DNA of 14,880 nucleotides from positions 1-14,880 of the forward strand of contig JBPYEZ010000157.1 in the NCBI GenBank assembly GCA_051984395.1, given 5' to 3'. Both the position numbers and the translations under genes were made by a program. The stretch is from AC-9 sp051984395. GTDB lineage: Bacteria; Actinomycetota; Acidimicrobiia; Acidimicrobiales; AC-9. The notes beneath the pieces are model-generated. The model worked only from the letters and a program-made list of their open reading frames with translations. It searched no databases and was not told where the DNA came from. Positions 1-7,204 of this stretch are shown here, piece after piece (within the stretch, counting starts at the first letter, position 1; every line of letters begins with the position of its first letter).

Positions 1-299
1 GCGACGTCGCTCGGGCTGCCCTCTGGCACGCCCGTGGGCCGTCCCACGTGGAAGTCACCGCGTACCTCGACGGGGCGGGGTCCCTCGGGGGTGTCGATGT
101 TGACGTCCCGCCCATCGGCGTCGACCAGGTACAGCTCCCAGTGGTGAGGCTGAAGCGCCTCGTGCCAACCGACCTCGATCTTCAGGGCGACGGCCGAGGG
201 AGCGGGTTCGGGGCCAATCATGCTCCACCCCGCTCCGAGGATGAACAGCTTTCCGTCTGCCACCTGGGCGGAGTCGCACAGCAGCATGGTCACCTTCAC
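1..299 (-). CDS. DUF6941-like protein (3' part outside the window)
   Basis: The first 99 codons of a gene that runs off the left edge. It starts with GTG at 299 and reads VKVTMLLCDSAQVADGKLFI, then a GAGWS segment, a hydrophobic/charged alternation and HHWELYLVDADG. I recognise this as the pattern of the small uncharacterised actinobacterial DUF6941 family (opening MKVTMLLADAAQ, followed by GGGWS); its function is unknown. The visible part looks like a compact beta-rich domain with no signal peptide or membrane segment, so probably cytosolic. The GTG start is supported by the family-like N-terminus and by a TACGGT hexamer at 308-313, eight bases upstream, suggesting leaderless transcription. 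It lies 62 bases downstream of the acyl-CoA dehydrogenase on the same strand but seems to have its own promoter. Family assignment is from memory and moderate. Confidence 0.7.
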   Translation of the reverse strand, partial: MKVTMLLCDSAQVADGKLFILGAGWSMIGPEPAPSAVALKIEVGWHEALQPHHWELYLVDADGRDVNIDTPEGPRPVEVRGDFHVGRPTGVPEGSPSDV

Positions 300-307
300 G
301 AGCGGCC

Positions 308-313
308 ACCGTA
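308..313 (-). promoter_or_regulatory. -10-like TACGGT before the DUF6941-like gene
   Basis: On the minus strand TACGGT ends eight bases before the GTG at 299. A transcript from it would start at or next to the start codon. No good -35 element is visible in the GC-rich DNA upstream. Inferred from the same arrangement at several other genes in the window. Confidence 0.4.
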
Positions 314-361
314 GCCCGGCCCGCCAGGCGCCGGGGCGGGGCCACTACCCGCCGCCGGCTG

Positions 362-1519
362 CTAGAGGGCGTGACGGCGCAGCAGCCCTCGGGCGATCAC
401 CAGGCGCTGGATCTCGTTCGTGCCCTCGCCGATGATCATCAGCGGAGCGTCGCGGTAGTAGCGCTCCACCGGGAGCTCGGTGCTGTACCCGTAGCCGCCG
501 TGGATGCGCATCGACTCCGTGGCGATCTCGAGGGCCGCCTCGGAGGCGAAGAGCTTCGCCATGCCCGCCTCCACGTCGGCCCGCTCACCGGCGTCGAGCT
601 TCTCGGCCGCCGAGCGGGTCAGCAGGCGAGCGGCCTCCAGCTTGGTCGCCATGTCCGCCAGCTTGAACTGGATCGCCTGGTGTCGGGCGATCGGCACGCC
701 GAATGCCTCGCGCTGCTGGGCGTAGCGGATGGCGGCGTCGAAGGCCGCTCCGGCGACGCCGCAGGCGCGGGCTGCGATGTTCACCCGTCCCAGCTCGAGG
801 GCGCCCAGGATCTGGGGCAGACCCTTGCCGAGCCCCGCCTCTCCCCCGAGGACGGCGTCGGCGGGAACCACATGGCCCTGGTAGGACATCTCGACCGTCT
901 CGACGCCCTTGTAGCCCAGCTTTCCGATCTGCCGCGACACCGTGATGCCGCCCGAGCGGGGGCCGGGCTCCTTCTCGATCATGAAGCAGGTGATGCCTTC
1001 GGGTGCCCGCGCCGCCAGCGCCACCATCCCGGCCCGCTCGCCGTTGGTGACCCACATCTTGGTGCCGTCGAGCACGTAGCTGTCACCGTCGCGCCGGGCC
1101 CGGCAGCGGAGCGAGGCGGTGTCGCTGCCGGCGTCGGGCTCGCTGAGCGACAACGCGCCACGAAGCTCCCCCGCCGCCAGGCGAGGGAGCCAGCGCGAGC
1201 GCTGCTCGGGCGTGCCGTGATGATCGATGAGCGTGGCCACGATCATGTGGGTGTTGAGAACGCCCGTGAGCGACATCCACCCGGCGGCAAGCTCCGCCAC
1301 GATCCGGGCGTACGTCACGGTGTCGAGTCCCAGTCCTCCGTGCTCGACCGGCATCATGCACCCGAACAGGCCGAGCTCCCGCATGGCCTCCACCAGGTCA
1401 TCGGGGTAGGCGTCGGCGTGCTCGAGCTCGTTGGCGACCGGGATGACGTCCTTGGCGACGAACGTGCGCACGGCGTCGACCAGGTCGTCGGCCACTGCTG
1501 GATCGGTTCGGCTCGACAC
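362..1519 (-). CDS. Acyl-CoA dehydrogenase family protein
   Basis: FAD-dependent enzyme that desaturates an acyl-CoA thioester at C2-C3 and passes electrons to electron-transfer flavoprotein; cytosolic, in fatty-acid, branched-chain or other acyl-CoA catabolism. With a GTG start at 1519 it is 385 residues, the usual family length. Seen in order: helical N-terminal domain, the flavin/substrate motif LSEPDAGSD (about residues 125-133), a beta domain with DGTKMWVTNG, and a C-terminal helical domain ending in IHGGYGYSTELPVERYYRDA and IGEGTNEIQ. The Glu of IGEGTNEIQ (about residue 365) matches the catalytic base of medium- and short-chain members. The frame is open further upstream, with ATGs at 1543 and 1555, but a TAGCCT hexamer lies exactly 7 bases before GTG 1519, so I prefer that start. 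Substrate cannot be told. It is not closely related to the second dehydrogenase at 2295-3899. Confidence 0.92.
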   Translation of the reverse strand: MSSRTDPAVADDLVDAVRTFVAKDVIPVANELEHADAYPDDLVEAMRELGLFGCMMPVEHGGLGLDTVTYARIVAELAAGWMSLTGVLNTHMIVATLIDHHGTPEQRSRWLPRLAAGELRGALSLSEPDAGSDTASLRCRARRDGDSYVLDGTKMWVTNGERAGMVALAARAPEGITCFMIEKEPGPRSGGITVSRQIGKLGYKGVETVEMSYQGHVVPADAVLGGEAGLGKGLPQILGALELGRVNIAARACGVAGAAFDAAIRYAQQREAFGVPIARHQAIQFKLADMATKLEAARLLTRSAAEKLDAGERADVEAGMAKLFASEAALEIATESMRIHGGYGYSTELPVERYYRDAPLMIIGEGTNEIQRLVIARGLLRRHAL

Positions 1520-1526
1520 GGCCGAC

Positions 1527-1532
1527 AGGCTA
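1527..1532 (-). promoter_or_regulatory. -10-like TAGCCT that sets the acyl-CoA dehydrogenase start
   Basis: TAGCCT on the minus strand with exactly 7 bases (1520-1526) to the GTG at 1519. Since the hexamer lies inside the alternative longer reading frame (ATG at 1543 or 1555), it argues for a leaderless message starting at GTG 1519. No convincing -35 box is seen. Confidence 0.45.
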
Positions 1533-1636
1533 CCGTCGGGCATGCCCGTGCTCATCGGGCTCGTCCATGCCTTCAGATCTCGCAGTGCCGAGCAGCTGTC
1601 CGCCGTCGACGAGCTGATCGAGGCGGTACCAGCGGT

Positions 1637-2284
1637 ATGACCGAGCTCGGTCTTCGAAACGACGTCTATCGCCGCCCACTGGCCACCGCCCTCGAACGGC
1701 TGGGTGTCGGAGAAGGATGGCGTTGCGTCGACGTCGGGGCGGGCGGAGGCGACGTCAGCGTCGCCGTGGCCGAGATCGTGGGGCGCACCGGACGGGTGTA
1801 CGCCGTCGACAACGACCCGGGCGCCCGCGACGAGGTGGCCCGTCGGGCCGCGGCCCACGCGCAGGTACTGGCCATCACCCAGGCGGGAGAGGACCTGCTG
1901 CTCCCGGAGCCGGTGGACCTCGCCTTCTGCCGGTTCGTGCTCATGCACGTGGTCGAGCCCGTCGCCGTCCTGAGCCGGATGGCCAAGGCGGTGCGTGACG
2001 GTGGCTGGGTGGTGGCCCAGGAGCCGATCACGAGCGCCGGCAGGGTCGCTGGGAACCCCCTGACGATGCCCGACGCGCCACACCCCGATGTGGGAGCGCT
2101 GCTGCCGGCGCTGGTGGGCCGGGCTGGCCTGGATCTCGTCGATGCCTGGGCGGAAGCGCCCGCCGGCGCCGGCCCCGGTCCCGTCACGGACTACCTCGCC
2201 ACGCTCACCGAAGTCGACCCCAGAGACGATCCGGTCGTTCTGCCGCCGCTCGTCACCGTCCTGGCTCGCCGGGAGGATCGGTAA
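1637..2284 (+). CDS. Class I SAM-dependent methyltransferase, small UbiE-like
   Basis: 215 residues. A Rossmann-type methyltransferase fold is supported by motif I VDVGAGGGD (residues 31-39, SAM binding), an acidic strand end VYAVDND (55-60, binding the SAM ribose), the motif FCRFVLMHV (98-105) and DGGWVVAQEP (121-130). It transfers a methyl group from SAM to an unidentified small-molecule substrate; probably cytosolic. It is shorter than the roughly 260-residue relatives I know, mainly between motif I and FCRF and near the C-terminus, so the substrate lid may be reduced. ATG at 1637 is chosen because the N-terminus (MTELGLRNDVYRRPL) looks family-like; GAGG lies about 12 bases upstream. It is divergent from the first acyl-CoA dehydrogenase and ends 10 bases before the GTG of the mcd-like gene, so they may be co-transcribed. 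Confidence 0.85.
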   Translation: MTELGLRNDVYRRPLATALERLGVGEGWRCVDVGAGGGDVSVAVAEIVGRTGRVYAVDNDPGARDEVARRAAAHAQVLAITQAGEDLLLPEPVDLAFCRFVLMHVVEPVAVLSRMAKAVRDGGWVVAQEPITSAGRVAGNPLTMPDAPHPDVGALLPALVGRAGLDLVDAWAEAPAGAGPGPVTDYLATLTEVDPRDDPVVLPPLVTVLARREDR

Positions 2285-2287
2285 CCT
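2282..2287 (+). promoter_or_regulatory. -10-like TAACCT before the mcd-like gene
   Basis: TAACCT begins on the TAA stop codon of the methyltransferase gene and lies exactly 7 bases (2288-2294) before the GTG at 2295. This fits an internal leaderless promoter for the mcd-like gene, in addition to any read-through from the methyltransferase. No clear -35 is visible, and the stop codon alone accounts for TAA, so the support is modest. Confidence 0.4.
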
Positions 2288-2294
2288 GCGCGGC

Positions 2295-3899
2295 GTGATC
2301 CCGCCCGATCTGGACGCCGCCGCCGTTGTCGTCGAGCAGGCCACGATGGTGGTCGCCACCGCCGCCCGCCACCTCGCGTCACGCGGAGGACCCGACGAGC
2401 ACCAGGTCGTCGCCTACGACCTCGCGCACGCGGCGGCGTCGGTCGAGTGCGCCCGGGCCGTCCTCGACTACGGCGCCAAGGGCGAGATCGAGGCCATCCT
2501 GGCCTGCACGTTCGTGGCCGACGCGGTGCACGACCTGCTGGGCCGCACCCTCGGCCGTGAGGACGAGTGGGGGACCGAGCCCGGCAGCCTCGACGCCACC
2601 TTGCCGTTCGTCCGGGCGTACAGGTCGCCCTCGGTCCTCGCCGAGCTGGCCGGGGAGGAGGGGCCGCGGCACCTCGACGCCGATTTCGAGATGGTCCAGG
2701 ACACGTTCCGCCGGTTCGCCGAGGAGCAGATCTGGCCCGTCGCCGAAGCGGTGCACCGTCGCAACGAGGACATCCCCGAAGAGATCATCTCCGGGTTGGC
2801 GGAGATGGGCGCCTTCGGCCTCTCGGTGCCGGCCGAGTACGGCGGGTTCGCGGCAGGCGGGGAGAGCGACTACATGGGAATGGTCGTCGCCACCGAGGAG
2901 CTGTCGCGGGGATCGCTCGGCGCCGGTGGCTCGCTCGTCACCCGGCCCGAGATCCTCACCCGTGCCCTCGTCAAGGGAGGAACGGAGGAGCAGAAGCGGT
3001 ACTGGCTCCCCAAGCTCGCCAGTGGCGAGGCCATGGTCGCGGTCGCCGTGACCGAGCCTGACTTCGGCTCCGACGTCGCCGGCATCAAGGTCACGGCGAC
3101 GCGCCGCGGCGGCGGCTGGGTCATCGACGGGGTCAAGACCTGGTGCACGTTCGCGGCGCGCGCCGATGTGCTCATGCTGCTGGCGAGAACCGATCCGGAC
3201 CGCTCCAAGGCCCACCGCGGGCTGTCGCTCTTCGTCGTCCCCAAGCCTCGCGGTGATGGTCACGGGTTCGTGCTCACCCAGGACCCCGCCGCCCAAGGTC
3301 GGACCGGTCCGGCCGGACGTCTCGAGGGCCGGCCCATCGACACCCTCGGCTATCGAGGAATGCACTCCTACGAGCTCGCCTTCGAGGGTTGGTGGGTCGC
3401 CGACGACTGCCTGATCGGCGGGGCCGAGGGCGAGGGTCGGGGCTTCTACTACCAGATGGAGGGGTTCGAGAACGGGCGGCTGCAGACCGCCGCCCGCGCC
3501 CTGGGCCTGATGCAGGGCGCCTACGAGGCCGCCTACGCCTACGCCGCCGATCGCGTCGTGTTCGGTGCTCGGGAGCTCGACTACCAGCTGACGCGGGCCA
3601 AGCTCGCCCGCATGGCCATCATCATCCAGGCCAGCCGTCAGTTCGCCTACCAGGTGGCCCGGCTCATGGCCAAGGGAGAGGGAGCACTCGAGGCCTCCAT
3701 GATCAAGGCGTACGTGTGCCGGGCGGCCGAGTGGGTGACGCGCGAGGCGATGCAGATCCACGGTGGGATGGGTTACGCGGAGGAGTTCCCGGTCAGCCGG
3801 TACTTCGTCGACGCCAGGGTCCTGTCCATCTTCGAAGGAGCCGACGAGACCCTCGCCCTCAAGGTCATCGCCCGCCGGCTGGCCGGCTCCGGCGCGTGA
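2295..3899 (+). CDS. mcd: Probable (2S)-methylsuccinyl-CoA dehydrogenase
   Basis: 534 residues from GTG 2295. Residues 1-125 form a helical, alanine-rich extension (DEHQVVAYDLAHAAASVECA; ILACTFVADAVHDLLGR) absent from ordinary 380-residue acyl-CoA dehydrogenases but typical of Mcd, which is about 550 residues long. The dehydrogenase core follows: VTEPDFGSD (252-260), DGVKTWCTF (278-286), DTLGYRGMHSYEL, then IHGGMGYAEEFPVSRYFVDA and SIFEGADETLALKVIARRL with the likely catalytic Glu514. Mcd oxidises (2S)-methylsuccinyl-CoA to mesaconyl-CoA in the ethylmalonyl-CoA pathway, donating electrons to ETF. The mcl-like gene in the same window supports this role. GTG 2295 was chosen because it gives the family N-terminus and has TAACCT 7 bases before it; a frame open from 2088 overlaps the methyltransferase. 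A branched-chain acyl-CoA dehydrogenase with a similar extension is the alternative. Confidence 0.85.
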   Translation: MIPPDLDAAAVVVEQATMVVATAARHLASRGGPDEHQVVAYDLAHAAASVECARAVLDYGAKGEIEAILACTFVADAVHDLLGRTLGREDEWGTEPGSLDATLPFVRAYRSPSVLAELAGEEGPRHLDADFEMVQDTFRRFAEEQIWPVAEAVHRRNEDIPEEIISGLAEMGAFGLSVPAEYGGFAAGGESDYMGMVVATEELSRGSLGAGGSLVTRPEILTRALVKGGTEEQKRYWLPKLASGEAMVAVAVTEPDFGSDVAGIKVTATRRGGGWVIDGVKTWCTFAARADVLMLLARTDPDRSKAHRGLSLFVVPKPRGDGHGFVLTQDPAAQGRTGPAGRLEGRPIDTLGYRGMHSYELAFEGWWVADDCLIGGAEGEGRGFYYQMEGFENGRLQTAARALGLMQGAYEAAYAYAADRVVFGARELDYQLTRAKLARMAIIIQASRQFAYQVARLMAKGEGALEASMIKAYVCRAAEWVTREAMQIHGGMGYAEEFPVSRYFVDARVLSIFEGADETLALKVIARRLAGSGA

Positions 3900-3905
3900 T
3901 CGACG

Positions 3906-4622
3906 TCAGCTCTCCACCGTGAGGCCGCGCAGGTAGAACCAGTACGACCTCCAGCGGACCACACCGGTGAGAGGCAACGACAGCAGGGTCCAGAACATCT
4001 CCCACGTGCGCCGGTAACCCTCGAGACGGCCCAGCTTCTCGCGCTTGGTGCGGTGAGTCACTCCCCGCATGATCCTCGCCGTGGTCGGCAGATGGCTTTC
4101 AGCGACGACCTCGTTGAGCATGATCTCGATCGTGTAGCCGTCGCGTTTCTCCGGCGGGATGGCTTCGAAGACCCAACGGGGCAGGGCGCGCTCGCCCGTC
4201 GTCGGGGGCAGCCGGAGCACGAGCGGGTTCCAGGCGCCGTAGTCGAACCACCCCACAGACATCGTGGCGCGTCCCTCGACAAACGGCCCGCAGACCTCGT
4301 CGAGGTGCCCGGCTGTGAGCCCGAGCAGATCCGCATCGACGAAGAGCAACGCCGGAGCGTCGGAGGCGGCGACGCCGGCTTCCATGGCGTGTGCCTTCGA
4401 GCCGCCACGCTCGCGGGCCGCCTCAGCGCGATGGATGACCTTGGCGCCTGCGGCCGCCGCCCGATCACTGGTCTCGTCGACCGAGCCGTCGTCGACCACA
4501 ATCACCTCGCGCACGGCCGAGCACCGCAGACACGCATCGACAACATCGGCCACAGTCGCCGCCTCGTTGCGGGCCGGCACCACGGCGTCCATGACGACCG
4601 GGTCGGGTGGGCGGTAAGGCAC
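3906..4622 (-). CDS. Family 2 glycosyltransferase
   Basis: 238 residues, GTG start. A single GT-A domain is seen: the opening strand VVPARNEAATV (14-24), the nucleotide-binding VIVVDDGSVDET (39-51), a lysine-containing GGSKAHAMEAG (73-83), and the metal-binding VDADL (95-99) that corresponds to the DXD motif. ERALPRWVF and EIMLNEVV follow. The C-terminal 25 residues (FWTLLSLPLTGVVRWRSYWFYL) are amphipathic or membrane-touching, so the enzyme may work at the inner face of the membrane on a lipid-linked acceptor. Donor and acceptor cannot be told. It starts 21 bases after the stop of the mcl-like gene and has no promoter-like hexamer of its own, so it is probably the last gene of that transcript. 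Its stop lies only 6 bases from the stop of mcd on the opposite strand. Confidence 0.88.
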   Translation of the reverse strand: MPYRPPDPVVMDAVVPARNEAATVADVVDACLRCSAVREVIVVDDGSVDETSDRAAAAGAKVIHRAEAARERGGSKAHAMEAGVAASDAPALLFVDADLLGLTAGHLDEVCGPFVEGRATMSVGWFDYGAWNPLVLRLPPTTGERALPRWVFEAIPPEKRDGYTIEIMLNEVVAESHLPTTARIMRGVTHRTKREKLGRLEGYRRTWEMFWTLLSLPLTGVVRWRSYWFYLRGLTVES

Positions 4623-4643
4623 AGGTTCGGCCCCGGCGACCGG

Positions 4644-5582
4644 CTAGTTGGCGCTGGGCGACAGCCCGGCTCGCTCCCCCCTGGCGACGAACTTGACCGC
4701 CATCTTGCGGCTGGCCTCGTCGATCATCTCGTCACCGAACATCACCGCGCCCTTTCGCTCGTCCTCGGTCGCCTGACGGTAGGCGGCGAGGATGGCGAGC
4801 GCCCGGTCGTACTGCTCCTGGGTCGGCGAGAAGACCTCGTTGAGGACGGTCACCTGGTCCGGGTTGAGCGCCCACTTGCCGTCGTAGCCGAGTGTTCGCG
4901 CCCGGTTGCAGTACTCCCGGAGCGCGTCCAGCTCCCGGATCTTGAGGAACGGGCCGTCGATGACCTGGAGCCCGTTGGCCCGACCGGCCATAAGGATCTT
5001 CGAGAGCACGTAGTGGAAGTGATCGCCCGGGTAGTCGGGGATCGACACCCCGCCGGTCAGGACCGGCATCTCCATGGACGCGGCGAAGTCCGCCGGGCCG
5101 AACACGATCGTCTCCAGCCGCGGCGACGCAGCGCAGATCTCCTCGACGTTGATGAGGCCTCGGGTCGTCTCGATCTGGGCCTCGATGCCGATGTGACCGG
5201 GCGGGAGCCCGGCGTTGATCTCCACCTGGGTCAGCAGGAGATCGAGGGCGACGATCTCCGCCGCCGACTGGGTCTTCGGCAACATCACCTCGTCGAGTCG
5301 CTCCCCCGTGTTGGCGACGACCTCGATCACGTCGCCGTAGGTCCACTGGGTGTCCCAGGCGTTGACCCGGACGCACATGACCCGCTCACCCCAGTCCTGG
5401 TTCTTGACGGCGTCGACAACCTTGGCCCTCGCCGACTCCTTCTCCAGGGGCGCTACCGAGTCCTCGAGGTCGAGAAACGTCATGTCCGCCGCCACCCCGG
5501 GGCCCTTCTCGAGGAAGCGCTCGTTGGAGCCGGGCACCGACAGGCAGGAGCGGCGAGGCAGATCTCTGGATCGCGCTGACAT
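4644..5582 (-). CDS. mcl: CitE-type lyase, probable malyl-CoA/beta-methylmalyl-CoA lyase
   Basis: 312 residues, ATG start, HpcH/HpaI aldolase (CitE) family. Seen: CLSVPGSNERF near the N-terminus, FLDLEDSVAP (36-45), VRVNAWDT (71-78) with the CoA/carboxylate-binding Arg72, LPKTQSAAEI (101-110), IEAQIETTRGL with Glu138, FGPADFAASM with Asp165 (Glu and Asp being the Mg ligands of the family), and GKWALNPDQV (235-244). The family length (about 318 for the Rhodobacter enzyme) and these motifs fit Mcl, which splits beta-methylmalyl-CoA into glyoxylate and propionyl-CoA and condenses or cleaves malyl-CoA; cytosolic. The mcd-like gene at 2295 supports an ethylmalonyl-CoA-pathway role. Other CitE-like proteins (for example citramalyl-CoA lyases) are close alternatives. 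There is no Shine-Dalgarno; TAGCAT lies 7 bases before the ATG. Confidence 0.85.
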   Translation of the reverse strand: MSARSRDLPRRSCLSVPGSNERFLEKGPGVAADMTFLDLEDSVAPLEKESARAKVVDAVKNQDWGERVMCVRVNAWDTQWTYGDVIEVVANTGERLDEVMLPKTQSAAEIVALDLLLTQVEINAGLPPGHIGIEAQIETTRGLINVEEICAASPRLETIVFGPADFAASMEMPVLTGGVSIPDYPGDHFHYVLSKILMAGRANGLQVIDGPFLKIRELDALREYCNRARTLGYDGKWALNPDQVTVLNEVFSPTQEQYDRALAILAAYRQATEDERKGAVMFGDEMIDEASRKMAVKFVARGERAGLSPSAN

Positions 5583-5589
5583 AGACGGG

Positions 5590-5595
5590 ATGCTA
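5590..5595 (-). promoter_or_regulatory. -10-like TAGCAT before the mcl-like gene
   Basis: TAGCAT on the minus strand with exactly 7 bases to the ATG at 5582. A possible -35, TTGGCG, lies about 18 bases further upstream, matching 4 of 6 consensus positions. It suggests that mcl can be transcribed as a leaderless message independently of the upstream hydrolase gene. Confidence 0.45.
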
Positions 5596-5620
5596 CGGGC
5601 GCCCCCGCCCCGCCGCCAAG

Positions 5621-6298
5621 CTAGCCCCCGAGCTCGTCTCGCAGGAACGTCAGCAGCTTCTCCCAGGCCTCCCGGGCGGCTGTCATGTCGTAGACCTCGG
5701 AACGCTGGTCATTGAAGAAGGCGTGCTGGGTGCCGGGGTAGACGTACATCCGGGCGCGCTTGCCCAGCTTGGAGAGCGTGTCTTCCAGCGCCCGCGCCGC
5801 CTCCAGGCCAGCTCCCTCGTCATGCTCGGCGAAGTGTCCCTGGACCGCGGCGTTCAGCTTGGGGTAGTCGGGTTGGGCGTCCGGCCAGGGGATCAGCGGG
5901 TAGAAGGGTGCCACGGCCCGCACCGCGTCCGGCCGCTGGCAGGCGAGGACGAGCGCCAGGCCCCCGCCGGCGCTGAAGCCGACGACGCCGACGCCATGGC
6001 CCGACGATCGCTGCTTCACTGCGTCGACGGCGCCGCTCATGTCCCGTGCCGCCTCCTCCATGCGCATGGCCATCAGCAGCTTGCCGGCCTCGTCCGGCTC
6101 GCGAGCCGTCTGGCCGTGGAACAGGTCGGGGGCCAACGCCACGAAGCCCTGGGCGGCCAAGCGGTCGCACAACTCCTTGATGTGGTCGACCAGGCCCCAG
6201 TGCTCCTGGATGACGACGACGCCGGGACCGCTGCCCTCGGTTGCCAGGTAGCCCTGCGCGGTCCCGCCGTTGCTCGCGAAGTCGATGATCTCGCCCAT
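5621..6298 (-). CDS. Dienelactone hydrolase-family protein (Ser nucleophile)
   Basis: 225 residues, alpha/beta hydrolase of the DLH type. Seen: VVVIQEHWGL with the conserved Glu32, ALAPDLFHG (54-62), the nucleophile elbow VVGFSAGGG (105-113) with Ser109, HFAEHDEG with probable acid Asp160, and YPGTQHAFFND with His192. Classical dienelactone hydrolase has Cys at the nucleophile position; here it is Ser, as in several broader-specificity family members, so hydrolysis of a lactone or ester other than dienelactone is likely. No signal peptide, so cytosolic. It starts 51 bases after the eIF-2B-like stop and ends 38 bases before mcl. No Shine-Dalgarno is visible; TAGCGT lies 9 bases before the ATG. 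The physiological substrate is unknown. Confidence 0.9.
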   Translation of the reverse strand: MGEIIDFASNGGTAQGYLATEGSGPGVVVIQEHWGLVDHIKELCDRLAAQGFVALAPDLFHGQTAREPDEAGKLLMAMRMEEAARDMSGAVDAVKQRSSGHGVGVVGFSAGGGLALVLACQRPDAVRAVAPFYPLIPWPDAQPDYPKLNAAVQGHFAEHDEGAGLEAARALEDTLSKLGKRARMYVYPGTQHAFFNDQRSEVYDMTAAREAWEKLLTFLRDELGG

Positions 6299-6307
6299 GA
6301 ACCCGGG

Positions 6308-6313
6308 ACGCTA
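6308..6313 (-). promoter_or_regulatory. Weak -10-like TAGCGT before the hydrolase gene
   Basis: TAGCGT on the minus strand lies 9 bases before the ATG at 6298, slightly further than in the clearer cases in this window. It could give a leaderless or two-base-leader message. Low support on its own. Confidence 0.25.
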
Positions 6314-6349
6314 GTGGGGCGTCGGACCCGTCGCGGGTGCGCCCTACCG

Positions 6350-7153
6350 TCAGCCGACCTGCCTAAGTAGCTCGGGGGTCACGGGGCACTCGGACCGCAT
6401 GGCGGCGTCGGCTGGAGTCTCTGGTCCTTCGGGCCCGACCACCTGACTGGCGAGCTCGAGAGGAACCAGCTCCTCGTCGCGGTCCCACGGAGGCTCGGGC
6501 GCGCTCTCCACACGCCGACGCATGGCATCCCCCAGGCGGGGTGGCAGCACCCGGCCGGTGCCCGCCACCACCCAGACCGGTGCCCGCGCCTCCCGGGCCA
6601 CGCTGGCGGCCGCCCTCGATCCAGACACGGCGACGAACTGTCCGGCGGTCATCACCGACGCCTCCAGCAGGACGGCGTCGGCGGCGACGACTGCACTGGC
6701 CAGCCCCGACTCGGGGACCTCGCACACCTCCACACCCGACGAACGCAGCCTGCGGGCGAGGCTGGTGGCCTCGCCCAAGGCGTCGACGAGCAGCACCCGT
6801 AGGTCGCCTCGTCGCGCCAACGCCCGCCCCACCAGCTCCGGCCAGCCCAGCACCGCCACCGTCGCCTCGCCGGGAAGGAGATCGGCGACCATGTCGGGTG
6901 TGTTGTCGGACTCGAGCTCGTCGGCCAGCTTCCACCCTTCTCGGCGAGGATCGGCAGCTGCGAGCATTCGGCACGACAGCCACCAGACGGGGCCCACGGT
7001 CGGATGCCGGTCGACCAGGCGTCGACATGCGGTGACGAGCGCAGCCGGATCGTCGCCGAATCCCGCCAACGCCTGAGCCGCTTCCACCGCCAGCAACGTC
7101 GGACCGGCTCCATCCGCCCGAGCCACGTACCGAAGCCGCTCGATGGGATGCAC
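6350..7153 (-). CDS. eIF-2B-like (IF-2B family) protein of unknown function
   Basis: 267 residues from GTG 7153. The first half is helical (ERLRYVARADGAGPTLLAVEAAQAL); the second half is a Rossmann-like series of strands: ATVAVLGW (98-105), RVLLVDALGEA, VEVCEVPESG, ADAVLLEASVM (159-169) and APVWVVAGTGRVLPPRL. This order resembles the eIF-2B alpha / methylthioribose-1-phosphate isomerase / ribose-1,5-bisphosphate isomerase fold. However, the usual catalytic Asp after ADAVL(V)GAD is replaced (LEAS), so isomerase activity is doubtful. Residue numbers count from the alternative GTG at 7156, one residue longer. GTG 7153 is preferred because TAAGGT lies exactly 7 bases before it. It sits between fumC (48 bases upstream) and the hydrolase gene (51 bases downstream). 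Family assignment is moderate and the role is unknown. Confidence 0.75.
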   Translation of the reverse strand: MHPIERLRYVARADGAGPTLLAVEAAQALAGFGDDPAALVTACRRLVDRHPTVGPVWWLSCRMLAAADPRREGWKLADELESDNTPDMVADLLPGEATVAVLGWPELVGRALARRGDLRVLLVDALGEATSLARRLRSSGVEVCEVPESGLASAVVAADAVLLEASVMTAGQFVAVSGSRAAASVAREARAPVWVVAGTGRVLPPRLGDAMRRRVESAPEPPWDRDEELVPLELASQVVGPEGPETPADAAMRSECPVTPELLRQVG

Positions 7154-7160
7154 CACGGCG

Positions 7161-7166
7161 ACCTTA
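7161..7166 (-). promoter_or_regulatory. -10-like TAAGGT before the eIF-2B-like gene
   Basis: TAAGGT on the minus strand lies 7 bases before GTG 7153 (4 before GTG 7156). The 7-base spacing repeated elsewhere in the window favours 7153 as the start of a leaderless message. No -35 recognised. Confidence 0.45.
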
Positions 7167-7204
7167 CCAACGACGACCCTCGAATCCCCCGCCGTGCAGG
7201 GTTG

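Noticed and set aside
371..1636. Long plus-strand open frame opposite the acyl-CoA dehydrogenase, joined in frame to the methyltransferase
   Set aside because: It is antisense to a clear dehydrogenase and its translation has no recognisable domain; only the part from ATG 1637 matches a methyltransferase.
1556..1636. Clear promoter or operator in the gap before the methyltransferase
   Set aside because: No TANNNT at a suitable distance from ATG 1637 and no convincing -35/-10 pair or repeat were found.
3874..3887. Perfect 5-bp inverted repeat GCCGG/CCGGC near the end of mcd as a terminator
   Set aside because: It lies inside the coding region, encodes conserved C-terminal residues and has no T-tract; such stems are expected by chance at this GC content.
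4053..5579. 508-codon plus-strand open frame opposite the glycosyltransferase and mcl genes
   Set aside because: It is a GC-rich shadow frame of two well-supported genes, with His/Arg/Asp-rich low-complexity translation and no motif.
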